Shown one piece after another: positions 32,880 through 44,764 of a stretch of DNA of 61,279 bases. The stretch comes from Nemertoderma westbladi (Eukaryota > Xenacoelomorpha > Nemertodermatida > Nemertodermatidae). The stretch lies in contig JAUCBJ010000133.1 of NCBI GenBank assembly GCA_032718475.1, positions 1-61,279 of the forward strand, given 5' to 3'. A program made the translations under genes and the position numbers. The notes below the pieces were generated by a model. That model made no database searches and had not been told where the DNA came from. It saw only the letters and a list, made by a program, of their open reading frames with translations. How positions within the stretch are numbered: position 1 is the stretch's first letter; every line of letters begins with the position of its first letter.

Positions 32880-34829
32880 GGGCAATTCCACCATTGATGT
32901 AACACTTATGCCGAAAATAAAAAGTCATCTAATCAGCATAATTTTGGTATCAAAATGACGAGAAAGAATTAAATTTTTAATAAAAGTGACGGATTCTTAA
33001 TTTTTTTGAGGGTAACAACTGGTTTTTCATTATTGAATATGAGAAATTTTTTTTACGTATTTTCAAATATGCAGAAAATATTACATGTCATTTTTGACAT
33101 AATCTTACTACCATTGAAATTGTCTGATTAAGACAGGTAATTACACCAACCGAAAATTCAACATTTATTAGAAGCTTATTGATGATAAAAATTTGAATAT
33201 TGACAGAATAGCATTGTGTATTCAATGTTTCAAAAATTTTAGATTTGGCCTACAGAATTATGTGAGTCCGTAACGAAAAGTACTTAAATTTTTAATTTGG
33301 AGTACACCCCGCATGTGTATTGCACTGACAATCATTTTCCTTTGGGTTTACAACCAATCAAAACCATCCATTAGGTCTCTATGGTCTGTATTGCAGCTGA
33401 ACTGTTTAAGAATAGCGTCACGGACTCACAAATTTTCCGTTACGGACTCACCAGGCGGTAGGTTAGGTAAGAATCATTCTGCTTTGCATACATTATTCAC
33501 TATGTAAACTGAAAGTATTCAGCTCCTTTTAGTCTGACAATTGTACATCGACAGTAGATTTGAACGTATTCATTCATACATCATCCTAATGTACGACATT
33601 CTTCATTGCGCCCGTTTAATCCTGTCTCTTACGTCTGATACTCACATTTCTGGCTTCTGGGCCGAGAGGGCCAAACGGCATATATCACGGATGACAGAAG
33701 TTACTGACCAAGATGGTATAGTATGATACACTCGAAGTTCACCAAGATATCATGAAATGAGTGAGCGAATGATGGATTGAGATACCAAACATATCGTCAG
33801 TTAGGCCAGGTATTACGCACAAAGTCTCAATAATAAAGTGTATATTTCCAGTGCGGTCCCCTCCTATATTCCCCAGAGGAAACTCCATTACTCATTTAGC
33901 TACAGTTTACGGAAGGAAGAGATGCGCCCTGGCTAATAAGTCCCTTTATGGTCTTTAAAGTATTCGTGCCGAAACGAAAACTACCGTAGCCCTCATGATG
34001 GGATCGAACCCACGACCCAAGGAGAGATGTGATTTAAATGCCACCGATTTAACCAACTACGCCAAGGTGGAATAACTTAAGTACTGTGATAGTAGTGATC
34101 GTAAAACATAAATACAACGAAATACTGTTCAAAATTTATTTTCCAGTATAAAAAATTTTCCGTGAACGTGGTATTTATGTTGTTAAAGAAATAGAAATTG
34201 GTCATTTTAACAAATTATGGTCATATGAACTTATAGGATATTAAATATACACTACTATACACACACCAAATATATAATAGTGATACTTAAGGTACATTGT
34301 GAAAGCGAAAGGTATATAAGCAATAAATATATTTATTGAATAAATACCATAAACAGTCATTGGTCGTTGCTCTTTTTTTTCTACACAAAATAACGAGTGT
34401 ATAACGATTTCAAGTGTGAGTCCGTAACAATTTTTTCTGTGAGTCCGTAACGAACAATTTCTCTATAAATGAGGTTTACCACCATATGTTTCTGCTATTA
34501 ACTTACAAATTTACAAAATTTGATGTATCTACCTCTCATTGTGAAAGTTATAACGTATGACGTTAAACATTTCAAGAGAATTTGTCAAAATAAAATGGAG
34601 TAATTTTTCTTTGTCCATTTGCATGTGAGTCCGTAACGGGCACTATATTTACAATATCCTATGAATCAAATGAGATACAACTCTTTTTTATAAGTCAAAG
34701 TAAAGATGTACCATTAATCCATCAGCCACCATAGGTGAATGTTATTTATATTGTAAAGTTATTAATTAAATATGCCAATTAAATTCGAAAATTGCGTATG
34801 AATGTGAGTCCGTAACGATGGAATTGCCC
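32880..34829. mobile_element. 1950-bp terminal-inverted-repeat element, copy 1
   Basis: It starts GGGCAATTCCACC and ends GATGGAATTGCCC, inverted over about 12 bp, and is flanked by TATT at 32876-32879 and 34830-34833. A second copy at 56041-58022 is nearly identical apart from small indels, so both are young. Seven copies of GTGAGTCCGTAACG or its inverse lie inside, at 33262(+), 33416(-, one change), 33438(-), 34416(+, last base differs), 34439(+), 34625(+) and 34804(+); the last abuts the right terminus. No transposase ORF is present, so it is non-autonomous. A conserved 64-codon ORF (33313) is explained by recent copying. Confidence 0.88.
33990..34071 (-). other. tRNA-like sequence (pseudogene or SINE head) inside copy 1
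   Basis: The minus strand has a perfect A box (TGGCGTAGTTGG) and B box (GGGTTCGATCC) at tRNA-like spacing, and a GTGG-CATTTAAA-TCAC segment where an anticodon arm would be. The acceptor ends do not pair and the T loop is one base short, so it is not a functional tRNA. Confidence 0.6.
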
Positions 34830-34833
34830 TATT

Positions 34834-35849
34834 CTGGTACAGAACTCCAGTTTCGGGACTTCTCAGTCAGTCAGTGGAGGTTGCTGTATAATGCATGTGA
34901 TTTTCCAAGCACAATTAATTTGCATTAGTATTAATTACATGCTGCCTTTGAAAAATCCCACAATACCAAATCGTGATATTTCAACCAATGAAAATTATCT
35001 CAGTATCCTGCTTTTTATGTCAGTATCCTGACTATCATTTTCATCTCTATCAACATGCATAGAGGATGATCATGATTATCAGGCATCCTCGTTAGTTAGT
35101 CAGGCATGCGTCCCATCATAGAGGGATGGTGGGACATATGCTCAGCTCATAAAGTCATAATATCCTGTACTGTAGTCACTCAGGATCCTAGTATTAATGG
35201 CAAGAAATGATAAGATATGTGCATATTATGGTCACTGAAGGCTTGTACAGTAACCCTTACTGGATAAAGTCATCGGATAGGGCCTACTACATTTGCCAAC
35301 ATTGTGACAGACCTGGATACAATACAGTGAGAGTTGTGAATTCTTTATATTTATTTTGATAATTTAACTTTAATATGAAAGTTTTAGTCAAATTATCTAT
35401 AATTTCGAGAATACTTTATGACACATACATATCGAGTATAAAATGTTCTAGAACAACAAATATTGGTTTTATATACAATAACTTTAAATCGAGAAAGTAT
35501 CAAGAAAAAGAAAACAAATCAAACCAAATTTGCCACTTCTAACGTTTAGGGCTGGACCTGGCTAAATGATTGTTAGAGCCTATTTATTAATTAGTGTCCT
35601 TATCGAGTGTTCTAGTTTTCACCACTACCGCAACGGGTGGATTTTTTTTATAAGAAATAATTTTTGTGCCGTAGTAACCTTAACGTATTTGTTTATGTTT
35701 AAAATTATTAAGCATTATTCAAAATTCAACGATTTATTTCAGAGAAAAAGTTATTTTTATTTTGAACTATTACACTTCGCAGAAATCTCAGTTCATGGTT
35801 TATTCAGGGTGTAAACGCTACGCAAAAAAACATTATTAAAGCTAAGTAA
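34834..35849. other. Non-coding interval
   Basis: A second TTCTAGAA word lies at about 35446. Short repeats of CAGTATCCTG near 35001 and 35021 are present. No gene is seen. Confidence 0.5.
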
Positions 35850-36010
35850 TGTTAATTGTCAATTGAGAGAAAGGAACAGGTTACAATGGAAGGTTATTCT
35901 AACCAAAACAATAAACGAGAGCCACAAACTCTGGTTACATTTTCATATTTGCTGTTGTCGCCAGTGGTTGTCGGCGTAACGTTTACACCCGTTTATTCAT
36001 CGTTACGGGG
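35850..36010 (-). mobile_element. G-run MITE, partial copy
   Basis: AGAAAGGAACAGGTTACAAT and AACCAAAACAATAAACGAG match the reverse complement of the 15177-15428 copy. The G/C-run ends are missing. Confidence 0.6.
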
Positions 36011-36570
36011 ACCATTACCCTAAATCTATTTTTTTTTCATTTATAAAGCTACTTTTACTATGAAAAGTGAGTATGGATAGCGCTTCGTAAACCCGTTTTT
36101 TTTTTAGAAAATTTTATAAATTTTGAGTCATTTATATGTAAAATATCTGATGTTTAAGGATCTGTAATACCACCAGGGTTGAAATTCTCGGTCCAAGACT
36201 TTGGCAAAAAAAATAAACCTAGATAATAGGCTATCTTCTATGAAAATTTCAGCACAAATTTATTGTTTTTGAAAAATTGAAGTGGGTTTTAGTATGTTCG
36301 GGCTATATTTTAGAAATCAAATATTTTGTGATAGAGAAAGCGTAGCAGTTACAAAATCGGGTCTAGAAGATCCAAATGGACAAGTTTTACAAAATCAATA
36401 CTCACGATTGTAGCCCTAAAGCCGCTGAACATTTGGGTATCTGTTTGATGACAATTAACTAAAAAATAAAAAAGTAGTGGAATTTAGTAATGTAAAAAGT
36501 GAAAATCGACAAACTGAGAAAAAGATTGTTTTATAGAGAGTCATGAATATCAACAATAAATAATGTTGAA
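36011..36570. other. AT-rich interval, no feature recognised
   Basis: Nothing supported. Confidence 0.5.
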
Positions 36571-36708
36571 GAAAAGCGCCTTTATATGGCGACATCTGTT
36601 TTCGCCATTGAATGATTTTTGACAACAAATCTGAGTCTGAATAAACAAAGTTTTCTTGTCAGAAATCATTCAATGGTGAAAACAGATGTCACCATATAAA
36701 GGCACTTC
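36571..36708. repeat. Long hairpin (53-55 nt arms)
   Basis: Arms 36571-36625 and 36656-36708 are inverted copies with about five mismatches and a 30-nt loop. The core words are TTTATATGGCGACATCTGTT and ATCATTCAATGGTG. Probably a small MITE; a transcribed hairpin RNA is the alternative. Confidence 0.75.
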
Positions 36709-36783
36709 TATCAAACTTCATCATGCTATCATTTTTATTTTGTATATTTTAGAAAATTCCACTTCAGTAGGGCAGATATATAA

Positions 36784-36815
<32 letters not shown>

Positions 36816-37033
36816 GGACGCAATAAAAATTCATTCCTCTCCAGGGGAAATTCGACGCAAATAACAGCTGATCACTCTCAAAAATAAAACTATAACCTGT
36901 TCTATTGTGTTTAGTTTATTGTTTTGTTAAAAAAAACGTGCCACTGTAACCTGCTCCTTTCCCTAAATTTATAATTTAACATTGAGGCGGGATATTAATT
37001 CGCCAAGATGGGTTTTGCGTCCAGTTTCCCCCC
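36784..37033 (+). mobile_element. G-run MITE, copy 2
   Basis: It opens with 29 G (36784-36812), then ACTGGACGCAATAAAAATTC, and closes with TTTTGCGTCCAGTTT and a C run. Terminal inverted repeat ACTGGACGCAA. The core matches the 15177 copy closely. Confidence 0.8.
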
Positions 37034-37578
37034 TGTATCCAGTAGGGGGGTAATGGAAGTATTGTTTTCTCTTACAATCGTCTTTATCTCCCGCTCTGTA
37101 GTTAGTTTCCAGAATTCTTTGTAAGGTGTGAGAAAAAGACCCATAGAAAGCAATCAAAATTGAACCCCCTAGGGTTCAACCTACGCAAATAACAGCTGTT
37201 TACACCCAAAAAAGGAAATACTTGATGTATAATTAAATTTAATTCTGAAACTTCATATAAAGAGCATGATAGAATAAGAATGGTAAAAAATATGGTAGTT
37301 TTATCATCACCCTAACCGAAATAAAAATTAGGTCTACCTGGAAGCTATTTTTTGTCTACTGGTATCATAGCCATAATGATAAAATGAATGTCTAAGCCAT
37401 AAAATAAAGTTACAAAATATTTTCTAATAGTTTAAGATTAACTCAATGTGGACTTGTAAACAATAAACATAATATTCTACACAAACAATTGAGGCAACAA
37501 ACAGATAATGAGGGTAAGATGCATTCATACTAATAATAATTGAACATATTATATTAAAAAAAAACGGTACATTGTTTA
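37034..37578. other. Interval downstream of cornichon
   Basis: The cornichon 3' UTR lies in the upper part. No other feature recognised. Confidence 0.4.
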
Positions 37579-37950
37579 TCAAGATGAAACTGGTTGTGGG
37601 GATTGGACAAGAGTATAAATCATACTATACAGATAGTAAAAGAAACTTAAGAGGAAGAATATCAGTTTAAACCATCCTTCCCGCTGGCATTTAGTCATTT
37701 GGTCCGCGTTCATTATAGTGGTGGGATCGTAAAGGCCCGGCGTGCTCATAACGGGCCTATTCGTGTAACGACGGATGTTGTATGCGATAACCGGGATGTT
37801 TAGGAGCAAACTAAACCATTCGCCGGATGCGAGAAACATCAAGTTAAAGAGAATGTGTAGTATATACTCGGGTAGCACCAAAGGATTCATACTGTTGCAC
37901 TGATCTATTGGGTTCTTGTAGTCTGTACGCAATTCGTCCATCGCAATAAT
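37579..37950 (-). CDS. CNIH: Cornichon homologue, exon 2 (C-terminal 123 residues)
   Basis: Acceptor CCCTAG ends at 37951; the coding sequence begins ATTATTGCGATGGACGAA (IIAMDELRTDYKNPIDQCN), the cornichon signature, and runs to a stop at 37579. NPLVLPEYILH, RPVMSTPGLYDPTTIMNAD and the final hydrophobic stretch FFLLSFFYYLYSMIY are family hallmarks. Cornichon proteins are ER/Golgi cargo receptors that load selected membrane proteins into COPII vesicles; some vertebrate members are AMPA-receptor auxiliary subunits. Joined in phase 0 to exon 1 at 39426-39506 it gives 150 residues, against about 144-160 for the family. Human CNIH1 is spread over more exons, so this copy has fewer introns. Confidence 0.95.
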   Translation of the reverse strand: MIAMDELRTDYKNPIDQCNSMNPLVLPEYILHILFNLMFLASGEWFSLLLNIPVIAYNIRRYTNRPVMSTPGLYDPTTIMNADQMTKCQREGWFKLIFFLLSFFYYLYSMIYTLVQSPQPVSS

Positions 37951-38352
37951 CTAGGGATATAAGGAAATATTACAGCGAATTAAACAATTGGCAGTGTTGT
38001 AGGTAGTCGTAGTGTAAACAAAACAGGTCAGGTAGCTATGGTAGGGTACTGTACTAGTAGGTACCGGTACATGAAAAAGTTTTAATTTTCAACTCAGTTT
38101 AAATTTGAACTTCTCTCCGACTGCCACAGCCACATATGTCAGTCTCAGGACAACCGCCAGACCACCTAGTGCTGTAAAATAAATATTTACAGGTGGTATA
38201 CTGGTATTATAATTAGGCTATAGGCTATGTGACAGCGCCCAGCGCCTTCGCAACGTCTGAACGTAGGCCTATGGTACCCGGCCGGTGGTAGCTTGGTAGC
38301 TCATTAGCTCGATACAGCCTACAGGCAGACAGACTGCAGTGCAGTGCAGGAC

Positions 38353-39335
38353 CAGGGTTGGCAACCAATGGTTTTTCTCACCATTGGTTTTTTATGGTTT
38401 TTTGGTTTAACCAACTTTTAAAAAAAGGCGAAAAAATTGGTTTTTTATGGTTTTTTATGGTTTTTCATAAAATTTTACAATTAACGCTGTAAATAATATA
38501 AAGCAGACTGGTAGTCGCATTTCTTTTTCATTTTGCACTGTTAGAAGGAAAAAAATTCACTCACTTTGAGTTTTGCTCGCGTTTCTTTAGGGCCTATCTT
38601 ATCATTTTGCCAGTTTGCTGTTTTGCACTGTTCAGCTGTTCAGCTGATAGAATGAACAAATTTCTTTAACTTTGAGTTTTGATCGCGTTTCTTTTTCATC
38701 TGTTCATTTTGCAATGTTAATGAAAAGGTTTTGCTCGCTTCGCTGGCGTATGTTTCTCGTTTACATTGTTAAAATGTTGTGTGCGCGTTTTTTTCGGTGC
38801 ATGCGCTGATGCGCGGTATATTGTCCAATACTGCACTGCGCGGCTGAAAAATTGTGCGCAGGCGTTGTGCGCGGTTCAGTGGTGGTTTGCAGCCTGGTGA
38901 GTGGCGTGCAGTGGAGCAGTGCAGACGTCTGGACGTTGGTATGTATTTTTACGTTGTATGTTGTTAGTATTTTGTCACATGCTGACATGGGCTGATGGGT
39001 TGGATGAGAGTAAGGACAGAACAGCAGAAGAAACGCTTCAAACCAGCATTCTGTATGTGGCCTTACAGCCTTACAGCCTTATTCAGTCAGTCAGTTATTC
39101 CAGTATTTTGTTCTATTGGGCAAGCACAAGGCAGCAAGGGTTGTACTGGCAGACTGTTGTACGTAGACCCTACATTTGTATGTATTGCCAATTGCTGTCA
39201 GGCTGTATTGGATTTAATTAAACCACAGAAAAACCATAATAAACCATAAAAAACCGAAAAAAACCATAAAAAACCAAACAATAAAACCAAAACCAAAAAT
39301 TTTTTTTCAAAAAACCATGGTTTTTGCCATCCCTG
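38353..39335. mobile_element. 983-bp hAT-type element in the cornichon intron
   Basis: It starts CAGGGTTGGCAACCAATGG and ends CCATGGTTTTTGCCATCCCTG, and is flanked by perfect 8-bp repeats TGCAGGAC at 38345-38352 and 39336-39343. The ends carry tandem TTTTTTATGG words, inverted between left (38370-38470) and right (39225-39310), so the element can fold back. The interior holds an imperfect duplication around GAGTTTTGCTCGCGTTTCTTT and GAGTTTTGATCGCGTTTCTTT. No transposase is present; the ORFs at 38901-39249 have no known motif. Confidence 0.85.
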
Positions 39336-39425
39336 TGCAGGACCGACAGACACCCATGACCGCCTGATCTGATCCCAGATCCCACCTTCAATTTTTTCAG
39401 TATTCTGGTATTTCGTAGTACTTAC

Positions 39426-39506
39426 TTGATAAATGGCGAAGAACAAGAGAACTGCAGATAATACCAAAGCTACAATGTAGCAGAATGCCGCAAACGTAAA
39501 AGCCAT
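39426..39506 (-). CDS. CNIH: Cornichon homologue, exon 1 (first 27 residues)
   Basis: ATG at 39504-39506 encodes MAFTFAAFCYIVALVLSAVL followed by LFFAIYQ, the first transmembrane segment, near-identical to vertebrate cornichon. Donor CAA followed by GTAAGT from 39425 ends the exon in phase 0, as does the acceptor of exon 2. The intron is 1475 bp and about two thirds of it is the hAT-type insertion. Confidence 0.93.
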
Positions 39507-40312
39507 ATTAATACAGTCAGACAGTACCGGTATTAAAATAATAGGCTAAAGAAGGTAGGCCAACTGCCGCATACATAGACTCGATGATCTAAACATAAAC
39601 TAGATCAGTAGATGTCATTGACTCATAGGCCTACAGTCATAGCCCTGTAGCCATAGGCCTAGGTCAGTGCAGCAGTAGGTCTAATCTTAGAATTCTTGCA
39701 GCCTGGAATCTAAGAAATTAGCGAAATTTCGGAATCTGACATTAGGCAGTTAGGCTATTGCTATTAACGCCAAACTTCCAAAAGCTGTTAGGCCTAACTG
39801 CTGAACTGTACTGCTGTAAATGGCCAGGCCATACAGCCATAGACAGATAGGCCTAGACTTCGTAGACCAAGACTGTCTGATTGTTGTTGGAAATAATTTC
39901 CGAAATTCCGCTAAATTTCTTAAGATTACAGGAATAGGCCTAGGCTGCTATGAACTGATGAATGACTTACTGACTTAAGGTGTAAGGTTAGGTTAGGGAT
40001 GGATACCGGTCTGCCAGTACTGTTATGTGTTAGGGCATTAGCCCCTATGCCTACCTCTCTACCTCTACATGACGGTACCGGTATGACAGCTTTTATTATG
40101 ATTGAGGCCTGACCAACCAACAGACTAAGCCTAACTAGTTAACACTGCAGAACTGCCTAACCAAAATACAGAAATAGGCATATACATACTGTACTGACAT
40201 AAACTAAATACCCACAGGCTGACAGGGCCACAAGCCACTTAAAAACTAAAGTCTGAAAGTAAGCCTACACTAGGCAGACAATGCCAATGCTGCAATGAGT
40301 TCATGAACTCAA
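39507..40312. other. Cornichon upstream region
   Basis: Unique-looking sequence rich in TAGGCCTA words. No ORF and no assignable promoter motif. Confidence 0.4.
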
Positions 40313-40364
40313 TTTTATTCTTTACTTTAAATTTGAGTTTAAACAGTTAAAGTAAAGAATAAAA
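40313..40364. repeat. Perfect 18-bp-stem hairpin
   Basis: TTTTATTCTTTACTTTAA at 40313-40330 is exactly inverted at 40347-40364; loop 16 nt. Confidence 0.75.
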
Positions 40365-41281
40365 TAGTGGCAGGAATAAAGAGAAATGATACGAGCTCAC
40401 TAATTGGCTGTTCACATAGATGTTTTAGGCATTGTAGATGCGCAGTGCATGTATGGTCAGAGCGACCACCCAGTCTGCCCAAATATATTTTGTAATCAAA
40501 TGGTACCACAAGCCAAGCAAAGCCTACAGTACGACAGTCCATTCCGGCTCTGCACCTGTTTGTTTGAGGTCGAGGTGATGGGTCCCTACTCGCTAGCTGT
40601 GATTGATAGCTTAAACTGGGTGCCGCTTTGCCAGAAGACGGTACACATCAATTGAATATCAGGCAAACATTTAAAATATGCTAAAAATAGAAAACGTCAG
40701 GGGCAGGGTATATTTCAATATCTCTATTAAGTTAAAACAACACAAGATTGTAGCCGCCGTTCTATCTTCTTTGAAAGTTGAAAGCCTTTCTTAGTTTTTA
40801 TGAAGGAATTCTCGCGCTCTCGTCACCGTAGTTATCATATTAAACAGTTAAGGTAGTAGTTAGTACGGGTTGACCTCAGGTGGAATAACAAAAGTTATTA
40901 CAGTATTACAAGCTTTCTCCGAACAGGGCTTCTTCAGGGCATTTATAATGAAACTGCGTAGGCCTACTTTACCATCCTGGACTCGGACTGCATTAAAAGT
41001 TACTCAACGAAATATAACCTAGCTGAATAAACATTGAAGCAAAAACATGGGAACAGTGATAAGACGACCGAAAAAGTATTGGAATGTGATGGGAATGAGA
41101 AACGACATCCATACTGAACCATTTCCATGTAAAGCAACCGATAGTACTATGCGCATAGCGTAGGCCTTCTCAAATTTATATCGCCTAAATATATTCAATC
41201 TTCTATTCTCATTATCCTCTGTGTAAAATAAGATGTTGTATAAAGTATTTTTTTTTCAACCTTTATACTATTTGTATATTT
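40365..41281. other. Non-coding interval
   Basis: AGGGCTTCTTCAGGGC near 40935 resembles sequence found near Penelope-type ends (compare 46790-46803), but this is weak. No gene is seen. Confidence 0.4.
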
Positions 41282-41780
41282 TTAACTAATATAACTGGAG
41301 AACTGACCAGTAAATTGTGAACGGCATGCAGCATGCATCAAACTCGTGCCTACAGAGTAAAAACGTACAAAAAAAAAACAAAACCTACTTACAGGCCTAC
41401 TGCGTACATGGAAAGAAGCCAGTGAGTTCCCGAATGGCCGGGCAATTCGCGTCAATGGATTCCGTCCACGGAAGGGGGGAAAACAGGGTCTCTGCGGAGC
41501 CACATCGCGGCATTCCCACGCCACAATGTAACGGACAGGCGTTGGAATAGGTGCTTGGCTGCATCGGGAGCAGTAATGCCTCGACGGAGCTCTGGAGACG
41601 CGCGATTTCCCAGAGGACTGCACTGGAGTCCGAGTCCCATCCGCCCAGGGCCTCCAACACAAGAGGGTTGAATCCCACACCTGAATTGCGGCACTCCTCG
41701 AGGTGGGCGGTGAGAAAAAAACATCGCAAAATGTATAAAGGTAACCTCAACTTTTACAAGTGACCAATATTCCATTCTCA
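41282..41780 (-). pseudogene. Decayed retroelement C-terminal fragment
   Basis: Overlapping minus-strand frames give GVGFNPLVLEALGGWD in one and KHLFQRLSVTLWRGNAAMW in another. The combination (xFxPLVxExxGGW ... LLQRLSVxLxRGNA) is one I associate with the C-termini of uncharacterised reverse-transcriptase proteins of marine invertebrates. At least one frameshift is present. No RT domain is nearby in the same orientation except L-C, which has its own C-terminus. Confidence 0.5.
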
Positions 41781-42010
41781 TTGACTCTGTGTTAAACAGG
41801 AATAACGTGAACGTGATTGGTTGCTGTTTAGTAGCAGCTTTCTCCTACCACATCACTCGTTTTATACAAAATGGTAACTGGAAAAGCCATGATCTAAGCA
41901 CCCGTTTGCCATAGTGCTGTAGTGTGGTGAAAACTAGCTGGGAGTGCGGATAATATTGCTTAATAGTACTACTACTACTAGGATCGGCATGCTGCATTGC
42001 AGCTGCATTT

Positions 42011-44764
42011 TTAAGAATGCTGTGCCGGCTTGTCAACAAAATTGCACTGCCACAACTCCCTATCACCCATGACATTTGCTAGATCATCCGCATCTTTAAG
42101 GCCAGTGTCCTTTAAGATGCGTCTCAAGAAAGTCATGGGCTGTCCACCATGCTTATTCACTCCATGAGGCTGCCAAAGTACAAGATTATGCACTGGCTGG
42201 TCCTTACGGCAAAAGCAATGTCCTGCAAAGCGGAGGCGATTTTGTTCTAGTGTCAAGCTTGGGGGAACCAATGAGAGACCTCCAATGTTATATAGTGTCT
42301 GGTTGGAGATGTGTGCATTGTACTTGACACAATGAACCCGGCGTAGCATTCTTGTGAATGTGCCATCCAGAGATTTGGTGTCCTCAGCAGTTAGAGCCCA
42401 GCATGGACTCCCGTAGAGGAGTACTGGAACTACTGCTGCTCTAAATAATCGGACCTTAAGTTTCCGATTAATTCTCGGTGACTTCCAAATCCTGGAAAGC
42501 CTATTCAAGGCTGCCCATGCCTTTCCCTTATGTATTCGAAGGTCCTCACCTGACTTCCGGATCCATGATCCCATGTAACAGAAGTCGTCCACATGCTCAA
42601 GCATACCATCATTTGAGCTTATGCTCATCCGATCAGAGACTTGCTGAGGACTTTCAAAGTTAACGGTCAGAATTTTGGTCTTTCTGGAGTTAATAAAAAG
42701 ACCAACACTAGAAGCAGCATGTTCTAATGAGCTGAGGAGCCGTTGGGCTCCCTCTAATGATTCTGAGAGTACTCCTAAGTCATCAGCAAAGTCTAGATCA
42801 GTTAGGTACTTGGCAGGATTTCCTCGACTTCTGGAGCCAGTAGGTGGAGTTATCATCACCCCATCATCATTATGATGATCTAAGGACATGCGTAGAACAT
42901 AGTCAACCACAACAATGAACAAGAATGGTGCAAGTGTGTCTCCTTGGAGGACGCCCCATAACACTTCAAATGGTTCTGTGTCACCGTCAACAGTAGACAC
43001 AAATGTTGTCGAACCATCGTATACTGATCTTATTGCTGCAATAATTTCATCAGGAATCCCATATAATGAAAGTATGCTGAACATACGTGAGCGAGAGACT
43101 GAATGAAAGGCCTTGAAGAAGTCAACAAAGATAACAGCCAGATGCCTGTCTTTCTTTTTTGATAATTCTTCAATTATCCTTCTAAGTGCCAAAATGGGCT
43201 CCATGGTACCACGACCTTTACGGAACCCATTCTGATTTCCACGGAGCAGTCTCTCAATGGGATCCCTGATGCGATTTAATAGAATCCTATTGTATAGCTT
43301 TGCAGCAATCGAGATCAATGAGATTCCCCGAAAAGAACCATAGAGTGTTAGGTTGCCCTTCTTAGGAACTGGCACCAACTTATTTGTTTTCATTTCTTGT
43401 GGGACTCTTGTTGTTCGGTACATGTCTACTATGATGGGATAGATGAGCTTTAAACACTCAGGTATTTTAAAGACCTCAGGAGGAACACCATCTACTCCAC
43501 TGGCACGATTGGTCTTAATGCTCTTTGCAGCAGCCTTCACTTCTGCAAAGGAGATATCGCCAATGGGAATATCTGGGAGTACAGACTCAGACACTTTTAC
43601 TTCTATAAAGTTATCAGGCAATACCCTGTCATTATTGAGGAGCTTTTCAAAGTGGGATTTCCAACCATTGAGGCGATCGGCTGGTGATTCAGCCTTAACC
43701 TTGGTGGTTGGTTGGCTTTTCCGCCCAGTAAGCAGATTGATTGATTTCCATGCCTGGGATGATTGCCTGCTGTCGTCAGCATCATTGATGGCATCAACCT
43801 GTTGGTTTATTAGCTCCTGTAGATTAACAGAGTACTGCCTGTTCAGGGACCTAGATGCAGCCTTAACTGCATTCTTGGCCGCTGTAGTCTGTTTGAGTCG
43901 GGACTCTTTCTGCGCCTTATGAAGGTCATTTCGGCACTTCTGAATTTTGTTGTCAGTCCAGGGGGCCCTTTTCCTGTTTCGAGGGTATACAGGAACTGTT
44001 TCTGCAGCTGCTAACTTAACTGCTTCTGTGAAGGCAGTATAGCCCTCGCAGTGATCTGCTGCCTCAGAGGCAAGAACCTCATACCTGTTGCTCAGCTGTA
44101 GTGTGAAGCTGGATCTCACACTTGGCTGTTGCAACTGAGAGGACCAGTCATGCCACGGCAAGGCAGATTTCGTTGTTCTGCTAGCACGCAGACTAAGTCT
44201 TACCTTGGCCACAATAAGGCGGTGATCACTGGAGAAGGGTCGAAGTGTAAATGCATTACAGTCTTGTATAGAGCTCCTGTATTTCCTACAAAACAGAATA
44301 TGGTCTATCTGGGACTTGTAACCACTGGGTCCACTATGACTCCATAGCTTTCCAGTTCGTTTCTTGAACTGGGTTCCAGCCGAAAAAAATCAATTTCCAG
44401 AGATAAAATCCTGAAGATGGACGGAATTTCGGTTAACACTATTGCTATAGTCCCAGGGTGATGTAGGTGATAGATGCAGACTTGCATTTAAGTCTCCCAG
44501 GAATGTTAAGAATGCATGCTGATCCACTCCATCAGTAGCTGCTTGTAGATTGTGGTAGAAATTTTCTACCTCCTCTACAGGGGCAGCACTAGTTGGAGAG
44601 TGGCACACAATCAGAACCACCTTAGGAAACTTCTTAGCCAGTCTTCCAGAACATGAGAAGTGGCAACGGATGATGCGGTTAGAGATTTGGTCTATTTTGT
44701 CCAATGCTGCATGTGCAGTTGGATTCATCAATAGACCAATTCCACCATTGCCACTATCATCTGC
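42011..44764 (-). pseudogene. LINE L-C ORF2 (endonuclease end + reverse transcriptase)
   Basis: An uninterrupted 733-codon frame (42011-44212) extends upstream in sense to about 44764, with a frameshift at an A7 run near 44385. The upstream part is endonuclease: GIGLLMNPTAHAALDKI, LGDLNASLHLSPTSPW and SSDHRLIVAKVRLS. RT motifs are SFRGISLISIAAKLYNRIL, VIFVDFFKAFHSVSR, GVLQGDTLAPFLF and LDFADDLGVLSE; the box is FADD rather than YADD, and the usual AFD is AFH, likely a damaging change. The C-terminus LRFAGHC...NLVLWQPHG and a run of TAG triplets near 41968 close the copy. The pattern is RTE-like, but I leave the clade open. Related relics are at 13430-14290 and 14400-14755. Confidence 0.88.

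Noticed and set aside
33313-33507. 64-codon ORF conserved with 56474-56668
   Set aside because: Conservation follows from the recent duplication of the transposon; the ORF overlaps the GTGAGTCCGTAACG sites and has no family match.
33990-34071. Functional tRNA gene
   Set aside because: A and B boxes are perfect, but the acceptor strands do not pair and the T loop is short; it is also duplicated inside a transposon.
38901-39249. ORFs of 84-106 codons in the cornichon intron
   Set aside because: They lie wholly inside the hAT-type element and show no transposase motif.
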